A DNA stretch of 9,917 nt from JBBUX01 sp037445775 (GCA_037445775.1 JBBIJX010000058.1:1-9917), one strand, 5' to 3'; shown: positions 1 through 6,286, counted from the stretch's first letter. Numbers and translations are program-made. The notes: generated by a model from the sequence alone, not told the origin.

Positions 1-926
1 ATGGCGTCGAGCTCGGTGTCGATGGCGTCGCGGCGCGAGGCCGGATACGCGATCAGCGCCAGGTAGTCCTCGGGGATGTTCGGCTCGAAGTGCTCGTTGG
101 CTGCCTCGTACGGGTGGCCGTGGCGATGCGGGAGGCGCTTCTTGAGACGGGTCGACTCCGGATTCAGGAACGTGACCGACCACACCGGCAACCGCTTCGC
201 GGACACCGCAGACAGCGCAGCGTTGAGCGCCGAGGCCGACGGGAAGGCGATGAGGCGATGCACCTCGTCCTCGAGCGGGCGCACTCTGAACTCGACCTCG
301 GTGATGAAGCCGGTCGTGCCTTCGGCGTCCGCGATGTAGGCGAGGAGCTCATCCCCGGTGAACTCGCGCACCTCACCGGTTGGGAGCACGACGCGCGCGG
401 CGACCACGTTGTCGCGGAACGTCCCGTACTCGTAGGAGCCGAAGCCGCTGCCGCCCTGCGCAAGCCAGCCGGCGACCGACGAACTCGGATAACTCGAGGG
501 GTAGAGCCGGAGCGTGAGCCCGATCTTGTTGATCTCGCGATCGACGTTCTCCCACACCGCGCCGGCTTGCGCGCGCACGGTGAGTGACTCGGGGTCCACG
601 GAGAGCACGCGCTGCCAACCGGAGAAGTCGACGACGATCGCCCCGCGCTTCGGCAGGACGCCGCCGTACCCGCTCGTCGCCCATCCGCGCGCTACGAGCG
701 GCACCCGCTCACGTGCGGCAAGCTTCACGAGCTCGACCAGCTGATCCTCACTGGCAGGCCGAACGACAGCGCCCGCAGTCCCTGCCGGGACGAACGGTGC
801 GACCAGCTTCGGCATCGCACCGATGTCGAACGAGTACATCTTGCGCTCGACGCGGTCGGTCCGGACACGCTCAGCACCAACAATAGATTCAAGCGACTCA
901 CGAACACTCTCGGCAACTGCCGCCAT
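1..926 (-). CDS. FAD-binding oxidoreductase, GlcD-like (3' end beyond window)
   Basis: The reverse strand reads open from an ATG at 926 to the window edge, giving 308 codons with no stop, so the C-terminus is missing. The N-terminal part looks like an FAD_binding_4 (PCMH-type) domain of the glycolate/D-lactate dehydrogenase family: VVRPASEDQLVELVKLA (about 54-70), a pyrophosphate-binding stretch RGWATSGYGG (80-89), GAIVVDFSGWQRVLSVD, and AEGTTGFITEVEFRVRP (201-217), which corresponds to the family's G-S-E-G-T-L-G-I-I-T-E segment. The start is well fixed: an in-frame TGA lies at 933-935, so this is the first possible ATG; a purine-rich AGAAGGA lies about 12 nt upstream. Such enzymes oxidise 2-hydroxyacids, often with Fe-S partner domains; whether one follows here cannot be seen. 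The substrate is unknown. It is transcribed away from the HAD gene, from the promoter at 1027-1057. Confidence 0.85.
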   Translation of the reverse strand, partial: MAAVAESVRESLESIVGAERVRTDRVERKMYSFDIGAMPKLVAPFVPAGTAGAVVRPASEDQLVELVKLAARERVPLVARGWATSGYGGVLPKRGAIVVDFSGWQRVLSVDPESLTVRAQAGAVWENVDREINKIGLTLRLYPSSYPSSSVAGWLAQGGSGFGSYEYGTFRDNVVAARVVLPTGEVREFTGDELLAYIADAEGTTGFITEVEFRVRPLEDEVHRLIAFPSASALNAALSAVSAKRLPVWSVTFLNPESTRLKKRLPHRHGHPYEAANEHFEPNIPEDYLALIAYPASRRDAIDTELDA

Positions 927-1026
927 CAGGCCTCAGCCATCCTTCTCGTATCGACAGCGTTCCATGACGGCGAAGGCGCGGCGAGTTGACGCCCGCCGGC
1001 ACAGGACGTCATGGAGTGACCTGACC

Positions 1027-1057
1027 ACTATACCCCCCTGGGTATCCCTCATGTCAA
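1027..1057 (-). promoter_or_regulatory. Promoter for the FAD oxidoreductase, 19-bp spacer
   Basis: On the minus strand a perfect -35 TTGACA (1057-1052) and a -10 TATAGT (1032-1027) are separated by 19 bp. Transcription would start near 1020, giving a leader of about 95 nt to the ATG at 926. The hexamers are close to consensus but the spacer is 2 bp too long, a layout known from promoters controlled by a regulator bound in the spacer (MerR family). The spacer contains a palindrome, listed separately. Confidence 0.6.
1030..1045. promoter_or_regulatory. Palindromic operator, CsoR/RcnR-like
   Basis: ATACCC-CCCT-GGGTAT is a perfect 6-bp inverted repeat; the minus strand contains a G6 run between the AT-rich ends. 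C/G-rich cores flanked by TAC/GTA ends are typical of operators for the CsoR/RcnR/CstR (DUF156) family of metal or sulfur sensors. The palindrome covers part of the -10 box and most of the spacer of the minus-strand promoter, so a bound protein would block or remodel that promoter. No regulator gene is in the window; the family assignment is inference. Confidence 0.5.
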
Positions 1058-1132
1058 GACCACCGCACTTCGCAGCGCCCGAAGACCGCACTGCGCCATT
1101 ACCCGCCCGCACGCCCGCAACTCCGGGAGTGC

Positions 1133-1138
1133 TACGCT
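1133..1138 (+). promoter_or_regulatory. Possible -10 box for the HAD gene
   Basis: TACGCT in the context GCTACGCTTCC lies 28 bp before the GTG at 1167 and would give a short leader of about 20 nt. It resembles the other TAnnCT boxes at 2316, 6281 and 8916. No convincing -35 box is seen at 16-18 bp upstream, so support is weak. Confidence 0.35.
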
Positions 1139-1166
1139 TCCGAGGTCGCGGAAAGGAGGAATCCCT

Positions 1167-1868
1167 GTGATTCGCGCGGTTCTCTTCGACTTGGACGGTA
1201 CCCTTCTCGACATCGACATCAACGGGTTCCTCAGCGCGTACTTCCGCGAACTCGGACCTGTCCTTGCCGCGCTCACCAGCCGCTCGCCGGAGGGATCGCT
1301 TGCGGCGCTGCGGGAGGCGACCGAAGCGATGTTCGGCGAACATCCCGGCCGAACGAACCGGGACGTCTTCCACGAGCGCTTCCGTGCCGTCACCGGGGTG
1401 GACCTGAGCGCGTCACCGGCGTCCAGCGCCGTGGACGCGTTCTACCGTGACCGCTTTCCGTCCCTCCGCGCCTCACACGGCCCGCGAGACGGCGCACACG
1501 ACGCCGTCCACCGCGCAAGAGAGGCAGGGATGAAGACGGTCTTAGCGACCAACCCGATGTTCCCGCGGGCCGCGATTGTTGAGCGCCTGCGCTGGACGGG
1601 CATCGACGTGGAGATGTTCGACCTGGTCACGACGTATGAGACGTCGCACGCGTGCAAGCCGCTGCCGGGCTACTTCCTCCAGATCGCGGAGAGCCTCAGT
1701 CTCGCGCCGGAGGAGTGTCTCATGGTTGGCGACGACCCCGACCTCGACCTTCCCGCGTCAGCGGTGGGCATGCGCACGTTCTACGTGGGTCCGGGACGCC
1801 CTGAGGGAGCTCACCGGTGCGGCTCGCTCCTCGACTTCAGCGGCCTGCTATACGACCTCGCGCTCTAG
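1167..1868 (+). CDS. HAD-superfamily hydrolase (phosphatase-like)
   Basis: This 233-residue protein has all four haloacid dehalogenase motifs: motif I DLDGT with nucleophile D8 and acid/base D10, motif II T128 in VLATN, motif III K164 in CKPLPGYF, and motif IV GDDPDLDLPAS (188-198) with Mg-binding acids. The residues between motif I and II (about 18-110) form a helical C1 cap, as in subfamily I phosphatases such as phosphoglycolate phosphatase. Length is normal for the family. The GTG start has a near-perfect ribosome binding site, AAAGGAGGA at 1152-1160, 6 nt upstream. The substrate cannot be told from the sequence. The gene stands alone on its strand; its last 21 bp overlap the 3' end of the convergent DUF2249 gene. 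Its neighbour upstream is divergent, so the two share the 240-bp intergenic region at 927-1166. Confidence 0.9.
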   Translation: MIRAVLFDLDGTLLDIDINGFLSAYFRELGPVLAALTSRSPEGSLAALREATEAMFGEHPGRTNRDVFHERFRAVTGVDLSASPASSAVDAFYRDRFPSLRASHGPRDGAHDAVHRAREAGMKTVLATNPMFPRAAIVERLRWTGIDVEMFDLVTTYETSHACKPLPGYFLQIAESLSLAPEECLMVGDDPDLDLPASAVGMRTFYVGPGRPEGAHRCGSLLDFSGLLYDLAL

Positions 1869-2135
1869 CCTCCCGGCGGCGCGCGGTCGGATCAGCGCGA
1901 CCCACGCTCCGTCCGATCGCTTATCGTAAGAGAATTCGAAACGGCCGCGCGTCTCTCGTCTCAGATCGATCTGGTAGCCCAGACCCGCCGGCTCGTGATC
2001 GCACACAAGCACGAGCTGGTCATCCGCGCCCAGATCGAGCAGCTTGTCGACCAAGCAGAAGACGATGGCACGGCGCAGCGCGGGTTCGAACGACCTGATA
2101 TCGACGACCAGCCCGCCGATGGAGTTCCTCGCCAC
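1848..2135 (-). CDS. DUF2249 domain protein
   Basis: This 95-residue protein is almost entirely one DUF2249 domain: VVDIRSFEPALRRAIVFCLVD (about 10-30, the L-D-x-R near the start of the domain), LVLVCDHEPAGLGYQID (41-57, with the typical D-H-x-P), then FEFSYDKRSDGAWVALIRPR (67-86), matching the W-x-V-x-I strand at the end of the family. The GTG start is set by an in-frame TGA at 2142-2144; a GGTGAGG lies just upstream. Biochemical function is unknown; in other bacteria such domains occur beside hemerythrins, redox regulators and nitrogen-oxide or anaerobic respiration genes. It converges with the HAD gene, overlapping it by 21 bp, so both C-termini are coded by opposite strands of the same DNA. 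It lies divergent from the hydrogenase operon and might share the regulatory region with it. Confidence 0.82.
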   Translation of the reverse strand: MARNSIGGLVVDIRSFEPALRRAIVFCLVDKLLDLGADDQLVLVCDHEPAGLGYQIDLRRETRGRFEFSYDKRSDGAWVALIRPRAAGRLEREVV

Positions 2136-2280
2136 GCCACCTCACCCCCGCTCGCAGCTCGTCGGAGCGCCGTACAAAGTCGGAGGAGCACGGCGCCCGC
2201 AGCGAAGCTCGCACGCCGCAGCATACCATGCGTGCCCACGCGCATCGCCGTCGGCGCAAGAGCGCACCCGCAACAAATTG

Positions 2281-2331
2281 ACCTGCAACAGGTTCGCATG
2301 CACCCAATCTAGCGCTACACTGACCGCAGTG
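2281..2331 (+). promoter_or_regulatory. Probable hydrogenase operon promoter with two inverted repeats
   Basis: A -10 box TACACT (2316-2321) is preceded at 17 bp by TTCGCA (2293-2298), a weak -35. An inverted repeat ACCTG-CAA-CAGGT (2281-2293) lies just before the -35 box, and a second, CACTG-ACCG-CAGTG (2318-2331), covers the -10 box and the likely start point near 2328. Their positions fit an activator or repressor site and an operator. The regulators are unknown. Confidence 0.4.
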
Positions 2332-2629
2332 CCGAACCGTGCCGGCGGTTCCCGCGACTGCTTCGCCGTGAGACGGCCGGTTTTGCGCGCATGTCGACCG
2401 ACGAGGGGGTCGCAGCTGTCTTGGCAAGCGCGTTCCGCACGCATGTGACGATGCCTCCGGGGGCTTACCTACTGGCCCCCGCCGACTCGCACACCGCCCT
2501 CCCCCTCTCGTTGTCAGGAACCCCCCAGCTCTCCGCCTCCTCGCGGCGGCGGTACGCTGGTGCGCGTTCGTCAATCGTCCGGCTCCCGTCTTATGAGGAA
2601 GGGGGGGTGGCGGCGATCTAGTCCGGTTG

Positions 2630-2672
2630 CCGCGTCTTCGACGCGGGTGGGAGCCTCGCCGCTGATGCGGCG
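2630..2672 (+). other. Tandem hairpins in the hydrogenase mRNA leader
   Basis: CCGCGTC-TTC-GACGCGG (2630-2646) and CGCCGC-TGAT-GCGGCG (2657-2672) are two perfect, stable stems 10 nt apart, ending about 50 nt before the small-subunit start. Neither is followed by a T run, so they look more like mRNA stabilisers or a regulatory structure than terminators. Confidence 0.4.
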
Positions 2673-2723
2673 CGTTCGATCTAGGCACGGTATGTGACGG
2701 AACCCAACGAGGAGGTGTATGGC

Positions 2724-3887
2724 ATGGCGCATGAGGATCGAGCGTTCTACGACCAGCTCGCAGCGCGCGGCGTGACCCGCCGCGGCTTTCTGAAGTACTG
2801 CGGGTCGGTCGCGGCGATGCTGGGGCTCGCGGAGTCGATGGCACCGACCATCGCGTCTGCGGTCGAAGCAGCCGCAGGCTCGAAACTCTATCCGGCCGTC
2901 TGGATGAACGGCGGTGCGTGCACGGGCTGCACTGAGTCCGCAGCACAGGCCACCTATCCAGACATCGCGCAGATCGTCTTGGACATCCTGTCGCTGAACT
3001 ACATCGAAACGATCATGATGGCCAGCGGTGAAGCTGCTGACGAGGCGCTCTATCAGACCGCCGAGCAGAACGAAGGCAACTTCATCATGATCTACGAGGG
3101 CACGGTCATGAAGGGGCTCGAGGGCAACACCCTTCGAATCTCCGGAAAGACAGGGCTCGAGTTCATCGACAAGATCGCGCCGAAGGCTGCGGCGGTCTTG
3201 GCCGTGGGTTCGTGCGCGGTCGACGGCGGGTGGGTCAAAGCGGCGCCGAACCCCGCAGACGGCACGGGGATCTCGATGTACCTGAAGGAGAAGGGCATCG
3301 CGACCCCGGTCATCAATCTGCCAACCTGCCCTGTCAATCCGGAGTGGATCGTCGCGATCGTCGTCGACGTCCTGCTGCTCGGTCAGCTCGCTGACGGCAG
3401 CATCCTCTCCAAGCTTGACGAGTTCGGCCGCCCGAAGTTCATCTTCGGCCAGACGATTCACGACAACTGCCCGCGCCGCGGCCACTTCGAGAACGGCGAG
3501 TTCGTCTACCAGTTCGGTTCGCAGGAGGAGGCGAAGGGCTACTGCCTCTACCCCGTGGGCTGCAAGGGTCCGCAGACAGAGACCAACTGCCCAATCGTCC
3601 GTTGGAACAACCAGACGAGCTGGTGTGTCGAGTCCGGCGCGCCATGCATCGGGTGCGCGAACTTCAACTGGGTCGACAACTGCGCTCCTTTCCTGGGCCG
3701 CATGCGCAAGGTCGGCATCGGTATGGGTCCGCAGAGCGGCGGCTATGAGCCCGGCATCCTCGGCGCCGTCGCCGGCGGCGTGGTCGTGGGCGCACTCGGA
3801 GTCCATGCCGCGGGCATGGCCGCGACCGGACGCCTGGGCAAGGAGCCTGAGTCTGCGCCAAAGCAGGAGAAGGGGGGCGATAGCTAG
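2724..3887 (+). CDS. hysB: [NiFeSe] hydrogenase small subunit, Tat-exported, membrane-anchored
   Basis: This 387-residue subunit carries three Fe-S clusters that pass electrons from the active site. The N-terminus holds a twin-arginine signal, TRRGFLKYC (18-26), so the folded heterodimer is exported. Proximal cluster ligands are C66, C69, C164 and C202; distal ligands H246, C249, C274 and C280; medial ligands C289, C301, C308 and C311. C301 sits in SWCVESG where [3Fe-4S] enzymes have W-P, so the medial cluster should be [4Fe-4S], as in [NiFeSe] and group 1a hydrogenases. No extra Cys pair typical of O2-tolerant proximal clusters is seen. A glycine/alanine-rich helix (344-366) forms a C-terminal membrane anchor. 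I chose the ATG at 2724 because GAGGAGG ends 8 nt before it; a GTG 30 bp upstream lacks a ribosome binding site. The TAG overlaps the large-subunit GTG by one base. Confidence 0.93.
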   Translation: MAHEDRAFYDQLAARGVTRRGFLKYCGSVAAMLGLAESMAPTIASAVEAAAGSKLYPAVWMNGGACTGCTESAAQATYPDIAQIVLDILSLNYIETIMMASGEAADEALYQTAEQNEGNFIMIYEGTVMKGLEGNTLRISGKTGLEFIDKIAPKAAAVLAVGSCAVDGGWVKAAPNPADGTGISMYLKEKGIATPVINLPTCPVNPEWIVAIVVDVLLLGQLADGSILSKLDEFGRPKFIFGQTIHDNCPRRGHFENGEFVYQFGSQEEAKGYCLYPVGCKGPQTETNCPIVRWNNQTSWCVESGAPCIGCANFNWVDNCAPFLGRMRKVGIGMGPQSGGYEPGILGAVAGGVVVGALGVHAAGMAATGRLGKEPESAPKQEKGGDS

Positions 3888-5542
3888 TGTCCGAGAGAGT
3901 TGTCATCGATCCCCTGACCCGAATCGAGGGTCACCTGCGTGTTGAATGCACGGTCGAGGGTGGCGTCGTGACTGACGCTTGGGTCTCCGGCGGTCTGTAT
4001 CGCGGAATGGAGACGGTGCTCAAAGGCAGGCAGCCGGCGGACGCCTACTACGTCTCCCAGCGCATCTGCGGCGTCTGCCCGATCTCACACGGGCACGCAT
4101 CGACGATGTCGGCGGAGAGCGCCCTCGGTGTCACGATCCCTGCGGGCGCCCGGCTCGTGCGCAATCTCATCGAGGCAGCCGAGTACCTGCACAGTCACGT
4201 CCTGTGGTTCTACACTCTCGCGGCACTCGACTACGTCGATCCCGCCAAGGCACTCGAGGCCGACATCGCCGAGACCTACGCGCTTGCGCAGGCGGCCGGC
4301 ACGTCGACCGCGAACTTCGGTGCGGTTCAGGCGAAGGTCAAGACGCTCGTCGACGGCGGACAGCTGTCCATCTTCACAAACGGCTGGCTCGGGCATCCGG
4401 GCTACGCTCAGGACATGCCCGCCGAGCTGCACCTTATCGCCGTGGCGCACTATCTCGAGGCCCTTGAGATCCAGGCTGAAGCGGCGCGCATCATCGCGAT
4501 CATGGGCGGTAAGTTCCCGCACTTCATGACGTCGATTCCCGGCGGCACCGCATGGGTCCCGACAGAGGAGAAGCTCGACGACGTGCTCTTCCGTTTCCTG
4601 CGAGTCAGGGACTTCGTATACAACACGATGATCCCGGACACCCTCGCCATCGCCCCGCACTACGCGGGCGCTCTCGGCTACGGCGGCGGTCACGGCAACT
4701 TCCTCGCGTGGGGCGTGTTCGACCGCGAGTCGATGCAGATGACCGACCGCTACCTGCCCAACGGCGCGATCTTCGCGGACAAGGGGCTCACCGTCGAAGA
4801 CGCGACACCGGACAAGGTGCTCGAGTACGTCGAGCACTCCTGGTTCAAGTCCGAAAGCGGACTGAACCCGCAGGACGGCAAGACCGAGGCGGTCGACACG
4901 TTCCCCGGCTACGACGTCAACGCGAAATACTCGTGGGGCAAGGCGCCTCGCTACGACGGAAAGGCCATGGAGGTCGGACCCCTCGCGCGTATGCTCGTCG
5001 CGTACCTGCGCGGCGTCGCGCCTGCGAAGGCGATCATCGACTCCACGCTCACGGCGCTCGGCGCAGCGGGTAAGCCCGAGGTGCTCGTGTCGCTGCTGGG
5101 ACGCGTCGCCGCCCGCAACCTCGAGACCGCGCTCGTCGCCGACTGGGCGATCGAATGGGTCAACGAGCTCATCGCCGCGATCAAGGAGGGTCCTGTCTCG
5201 TTCTACGAGCCCATCGACAAGGACTCAGGCAAGGGCGCCGGCCTCTGGGAGGCGCCTCGTGGCGCGCTCGGCCACTTCATGAATGTCGAGGGCGGGCTCA
5301 TCGCCAACTACCAAGTCGTCACCCCGTCGACGTGGGACATCAGCCCGCGCGACGCCGACGGTGTCCGCGGTCCGATGGAAGAGGCGCTCATCGGCACGCC
5401 GGTCCTCGACGTCGAGCGGCCCATCGAGCCGGCGCGAATCGCCCGCAGCTTCGATCCTTGAATCGGGTGCGGCGTTCACGTGACTGAACGCAAGAGTGGC
5501 AAGAAGGGCGTCGTCTACACGCGTCAGTGGGGGGTGAAGTAG
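3887..5542 (+). CDS. hysA: [NiFeSe] hydrogenase large subunit, selenocysteine by TGA read-through
   Basis: This is the catalytic subunit, which splits H2 at a Ni-Fe centre. The N-terminal motif RIEGH (12-16) and first nickel motif RICGVC (C61, C64) with PISHGHAS are intact. The conserved C-terminal segment RSFDP is followed by TGA (5459-5461, residue 525), then IGCGVH: read as Sec this gives D-P-U-x-x-C-x-x-H, the second nickel motif with U525 and C528. The frame stays open to TAG 5540-5542, 551 codons in all, and the precursor tail VTERKSGKKGVVYTRQWGVK after H531 is the kind removed by the maturation protease. Stopping at the TGA would leave a 524-residue protein without half of its nickel ligands. 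A hairpin suited to be a SECIS follows. The GTG start overlaps the upstream stop; AAGGGGGG precedes it. It has no signal and should be exported with the small subunit. Confidence 0.93.
5459..5461 (+). other. Selenocysteine (Sec) TGA codon
   Basis: This in-frame TGA falls at the first position of the C-terminal U/C-x-x-C nickel motif, the position of Sec in known [NiFeSe] hydrogenases. The sequence after it keeps family-conserved residues (C528, H531) and the frame runs to a TAG that directly abuts the next gene. That argues against a true stop or a frameshift. Misreading of a Cys codon (TGC or TGT) is the only simple alternative. Confidence 0.9.
5472..5491 (+). promoter_or_regulatory. Candidate bacterial SECIS hairpin
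   Basis: GCGTTCA-CGTGAC-TGAACGC is a perfect 7-bp stem with a 6-nt loop. It begins 10 nt after the TGA, and the apical loop starts 17 nt after it, within the spacing known for bacterial SECIS elements. The second loop base is G, followed by U, like the G/U bases that SelB contacts in Escherichia coli fdhF. No bulged U is seen in the stem. It lies within the coding sequence of the mature C-terminus and tail (residues 529-535). Confidence 0.75.
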
Positions 5543-6205
5543 ATGTCTCACGCCTACCTGCGAGTCCAGCACCCGTTCGTCTTCGTGCTCACGCACTGGA
5601 TCAACCTGCTGGCGATGATCTTCCTCACATTGTCGGGCTTCTACATCCACTTCCCGATCTTCCAGGGCTTCATGGGTGTAGCCCGCGGCACGCACTTCTT
5701 CTGGATGTTCGTGCTGCTCATCAACCTGTTCGTGCGCATCGTGCTCGCGTTCGTCGTCAAGGACTCAAGCATGCCCGATGGCAGTGACGTGGGGCTCGAC
5801 GTGCGCAACTTCGTTCCGCAGAAGGCCAACCGCGGCAAGTTCCTCAAGACGATCGGCTACTACCTGTTCGTCGTGAAGTACAAGCCCGAGATGGGCAAGT
5901 ACAACCCGCTGCAGAAGCTCGCCTACATCCTTACGATCCCCCTCACGCTGCTGGCCGCCTACACCGGCTTCTGCCTGTGGGGACCCACGAGTGACTGGGC
6001 GCTCTTCGAGGTGGGTACGGTGTGGGTCGCCGACCTGTTCAATGCGGGCGGGGGCGGCAGCCTCATGCCTGTGCGCATCCTGCACTACTGGACGATGTGG
6101 GCGATCCTCGCCTTCACGTTCATCCACGTCTACCTCGCGAACATCTACGGCTTCGCCGCCGACAAGATCATGTTCGCCTGGAAGGAGACGCCGGCCGAGC
6201 ACTAG
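5543..6205 (+). CDS. cybH: Ni/Fe-hydrogenase b-type cytochrome subunit
   Basis: This 220-residue membrane protein fits the HyaC/CybH di-haem cytochrome b family, which accepts electrons from the hydrogenase small subunit and reduces membrane quinone. Four hydrophobic helices are visible at about 12-34, 52-73, 125-147 and 182-204. Likely haem ligands are among H18 (THWINL), H51, H181 (ILHYW) and H195 (TFIHVYL). The loop between helices 2 and 3 is hydrophilic and includes KYKPEMGKYNPLQKLAY, typical of the family. Its ATG follows the large-subunit TAG with no gap, and its ribosome binding site GGGGGGTGA (5529-5537) lies inside the large-subunit tail, so translation is probably coupled. Its presence implies a respiratory H2-uptake role, unlike soluble [NiFeSe] enzymes that use cytochrome c3. 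Confidence 0.92.
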   Translation: MSHAYLRVQHPFVFVLTHWINLLAMIFLTLSGFYIHFPIFQGFMGVARGTHFFWMFVLLINLFVRIVLAFVVKDSSMPDGSDVGLDVRNFVPQKANRGKFLKTIGYYLFVVKYKPEMGKYNPLQKLAYILTIPLTLLAAYTGFCLWGPTSDWALFEVGTVWVADLFNAGGGGSLMPVRILHYWTMWAILAFTFIHVYLANIYGFAADKIMFAWKETPAEH

Positions 6206-6226
6206 GCCGCGCCCCTGACGCTGTGC

Positions 6227-6256
6227 CGAAGGGCCCTGGGAGACCGGGGCCCTTCG
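6227..6256 (+). terminator. GNRA-capped hairpin after the cytochrome gene
   Basis: A 13-bp stem (CGAAGGGCCCUGG with CCGGGGCCCUUCG, one G-U pair) closes on a GAGA tetraloop. It begins 21 bp after the cytochrome stop. There is no T run after it, so it may be a Rho-independent-like terminator of a high-GC organism, a partial attenuator, or a 3'-end stabiliser that lowers protease expression relative to the structural genes. Confidence 0.55.
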
Positions 6257-6280
6257 CTGTCACACCGACTCGCGCTTCGC

Positions 6281-6286
6281 TAGACT
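6281..6286 (+). promoter_or_regulatory. Possible -10 box for the protease gene
   Basis: TAGACT in the context CGCTAGACTGG lies just after the hairpin and 62 bp before the GTG at 6349. TGTCAC at 17 bp upstream is a poor -35. If used, the protease has its own basal transcription in addition to read-through from the hydrogenase operon. Confidence 0.35.

Larger units (their letters stand above)
2136..2723. other. Gene-free regulatory and leader region upstream of the hydrogenase operon
   Basis: About 590 bp separate the DUF2249 and hydrogenase small-subunit starts. I find no credible protein gene on either strand. The region holds a probable promoter near 2293-2321 with inverted repeats, and then several hairpins: GAACCG/CGGTTC (2334-2351), GCCGT/ACGGC followed by CCGGTTTT (2365-2384), CGGGGGC/GCCCCCG (2458-2481), CCGCGTC/GACGCGG (2630-2646) and CGCCGC/GCGGCG (2657-2672). 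An 8-bp direct repeat CGATCTAG brackets the last two hairpins. If transcription begins near 2328, the hydrogenase mRNA has a structured leader of almost 400 nt. Confidence 0.5.

Noticed and set aside
933..1373. Open frame of 146 codons on the minus strand
   Set aside because: It is antisense to the HAD gene's confirmed 5' half and to the promoter region and has no domain; it is a high-GC shadow frame.
2324..2380. Cobalamin riboswitch
   Set aside because: CCCGCGACTG resembles part of the B12-box core, but the upstream GGGAA region and the downstream A-G-T-C-A-G-G-A element are absent and the spacing is too short.
2419..2436. Sigma-54 promoter, as used by some hydrogenase operons
   Set aside because: TTGGCAAGCGCGTTCC has a -24-like GG but no GC at the -12 position, and sigma-54 is unusual in the suspected host group.
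2458..2481. Hairpin CGGGGGC/GCCCCCG as an intrinsic terminator
   Set aside because: The 10-nt loop and lack of a T run make it a poor terminator; kept only as a leader structure.
2391..2621. Open frame of 76 codons (+) in the leader region
   Set aside because: No ribosome binding site, no recognisable domain, low-complexity composition; it overlaps the hairpins of the leader.
2694..2723. GTG at 2694 as the start of the small subunit
   Set aside because: It has no ribosome binding site, while GAGGAGG lies 8 nt before the ATG at 2724, and the Tat signal has normal length from that ATG.
3887..5461. Large subunit as a truncated 524-residue protein or pseudogene
   Set aside because: The frame after the TGA keeps the nickel-binding Cys and cleavage His, ends exactly at the next gene, and a hairpin follows at SECIS distance. 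Decay would not keep all of these.
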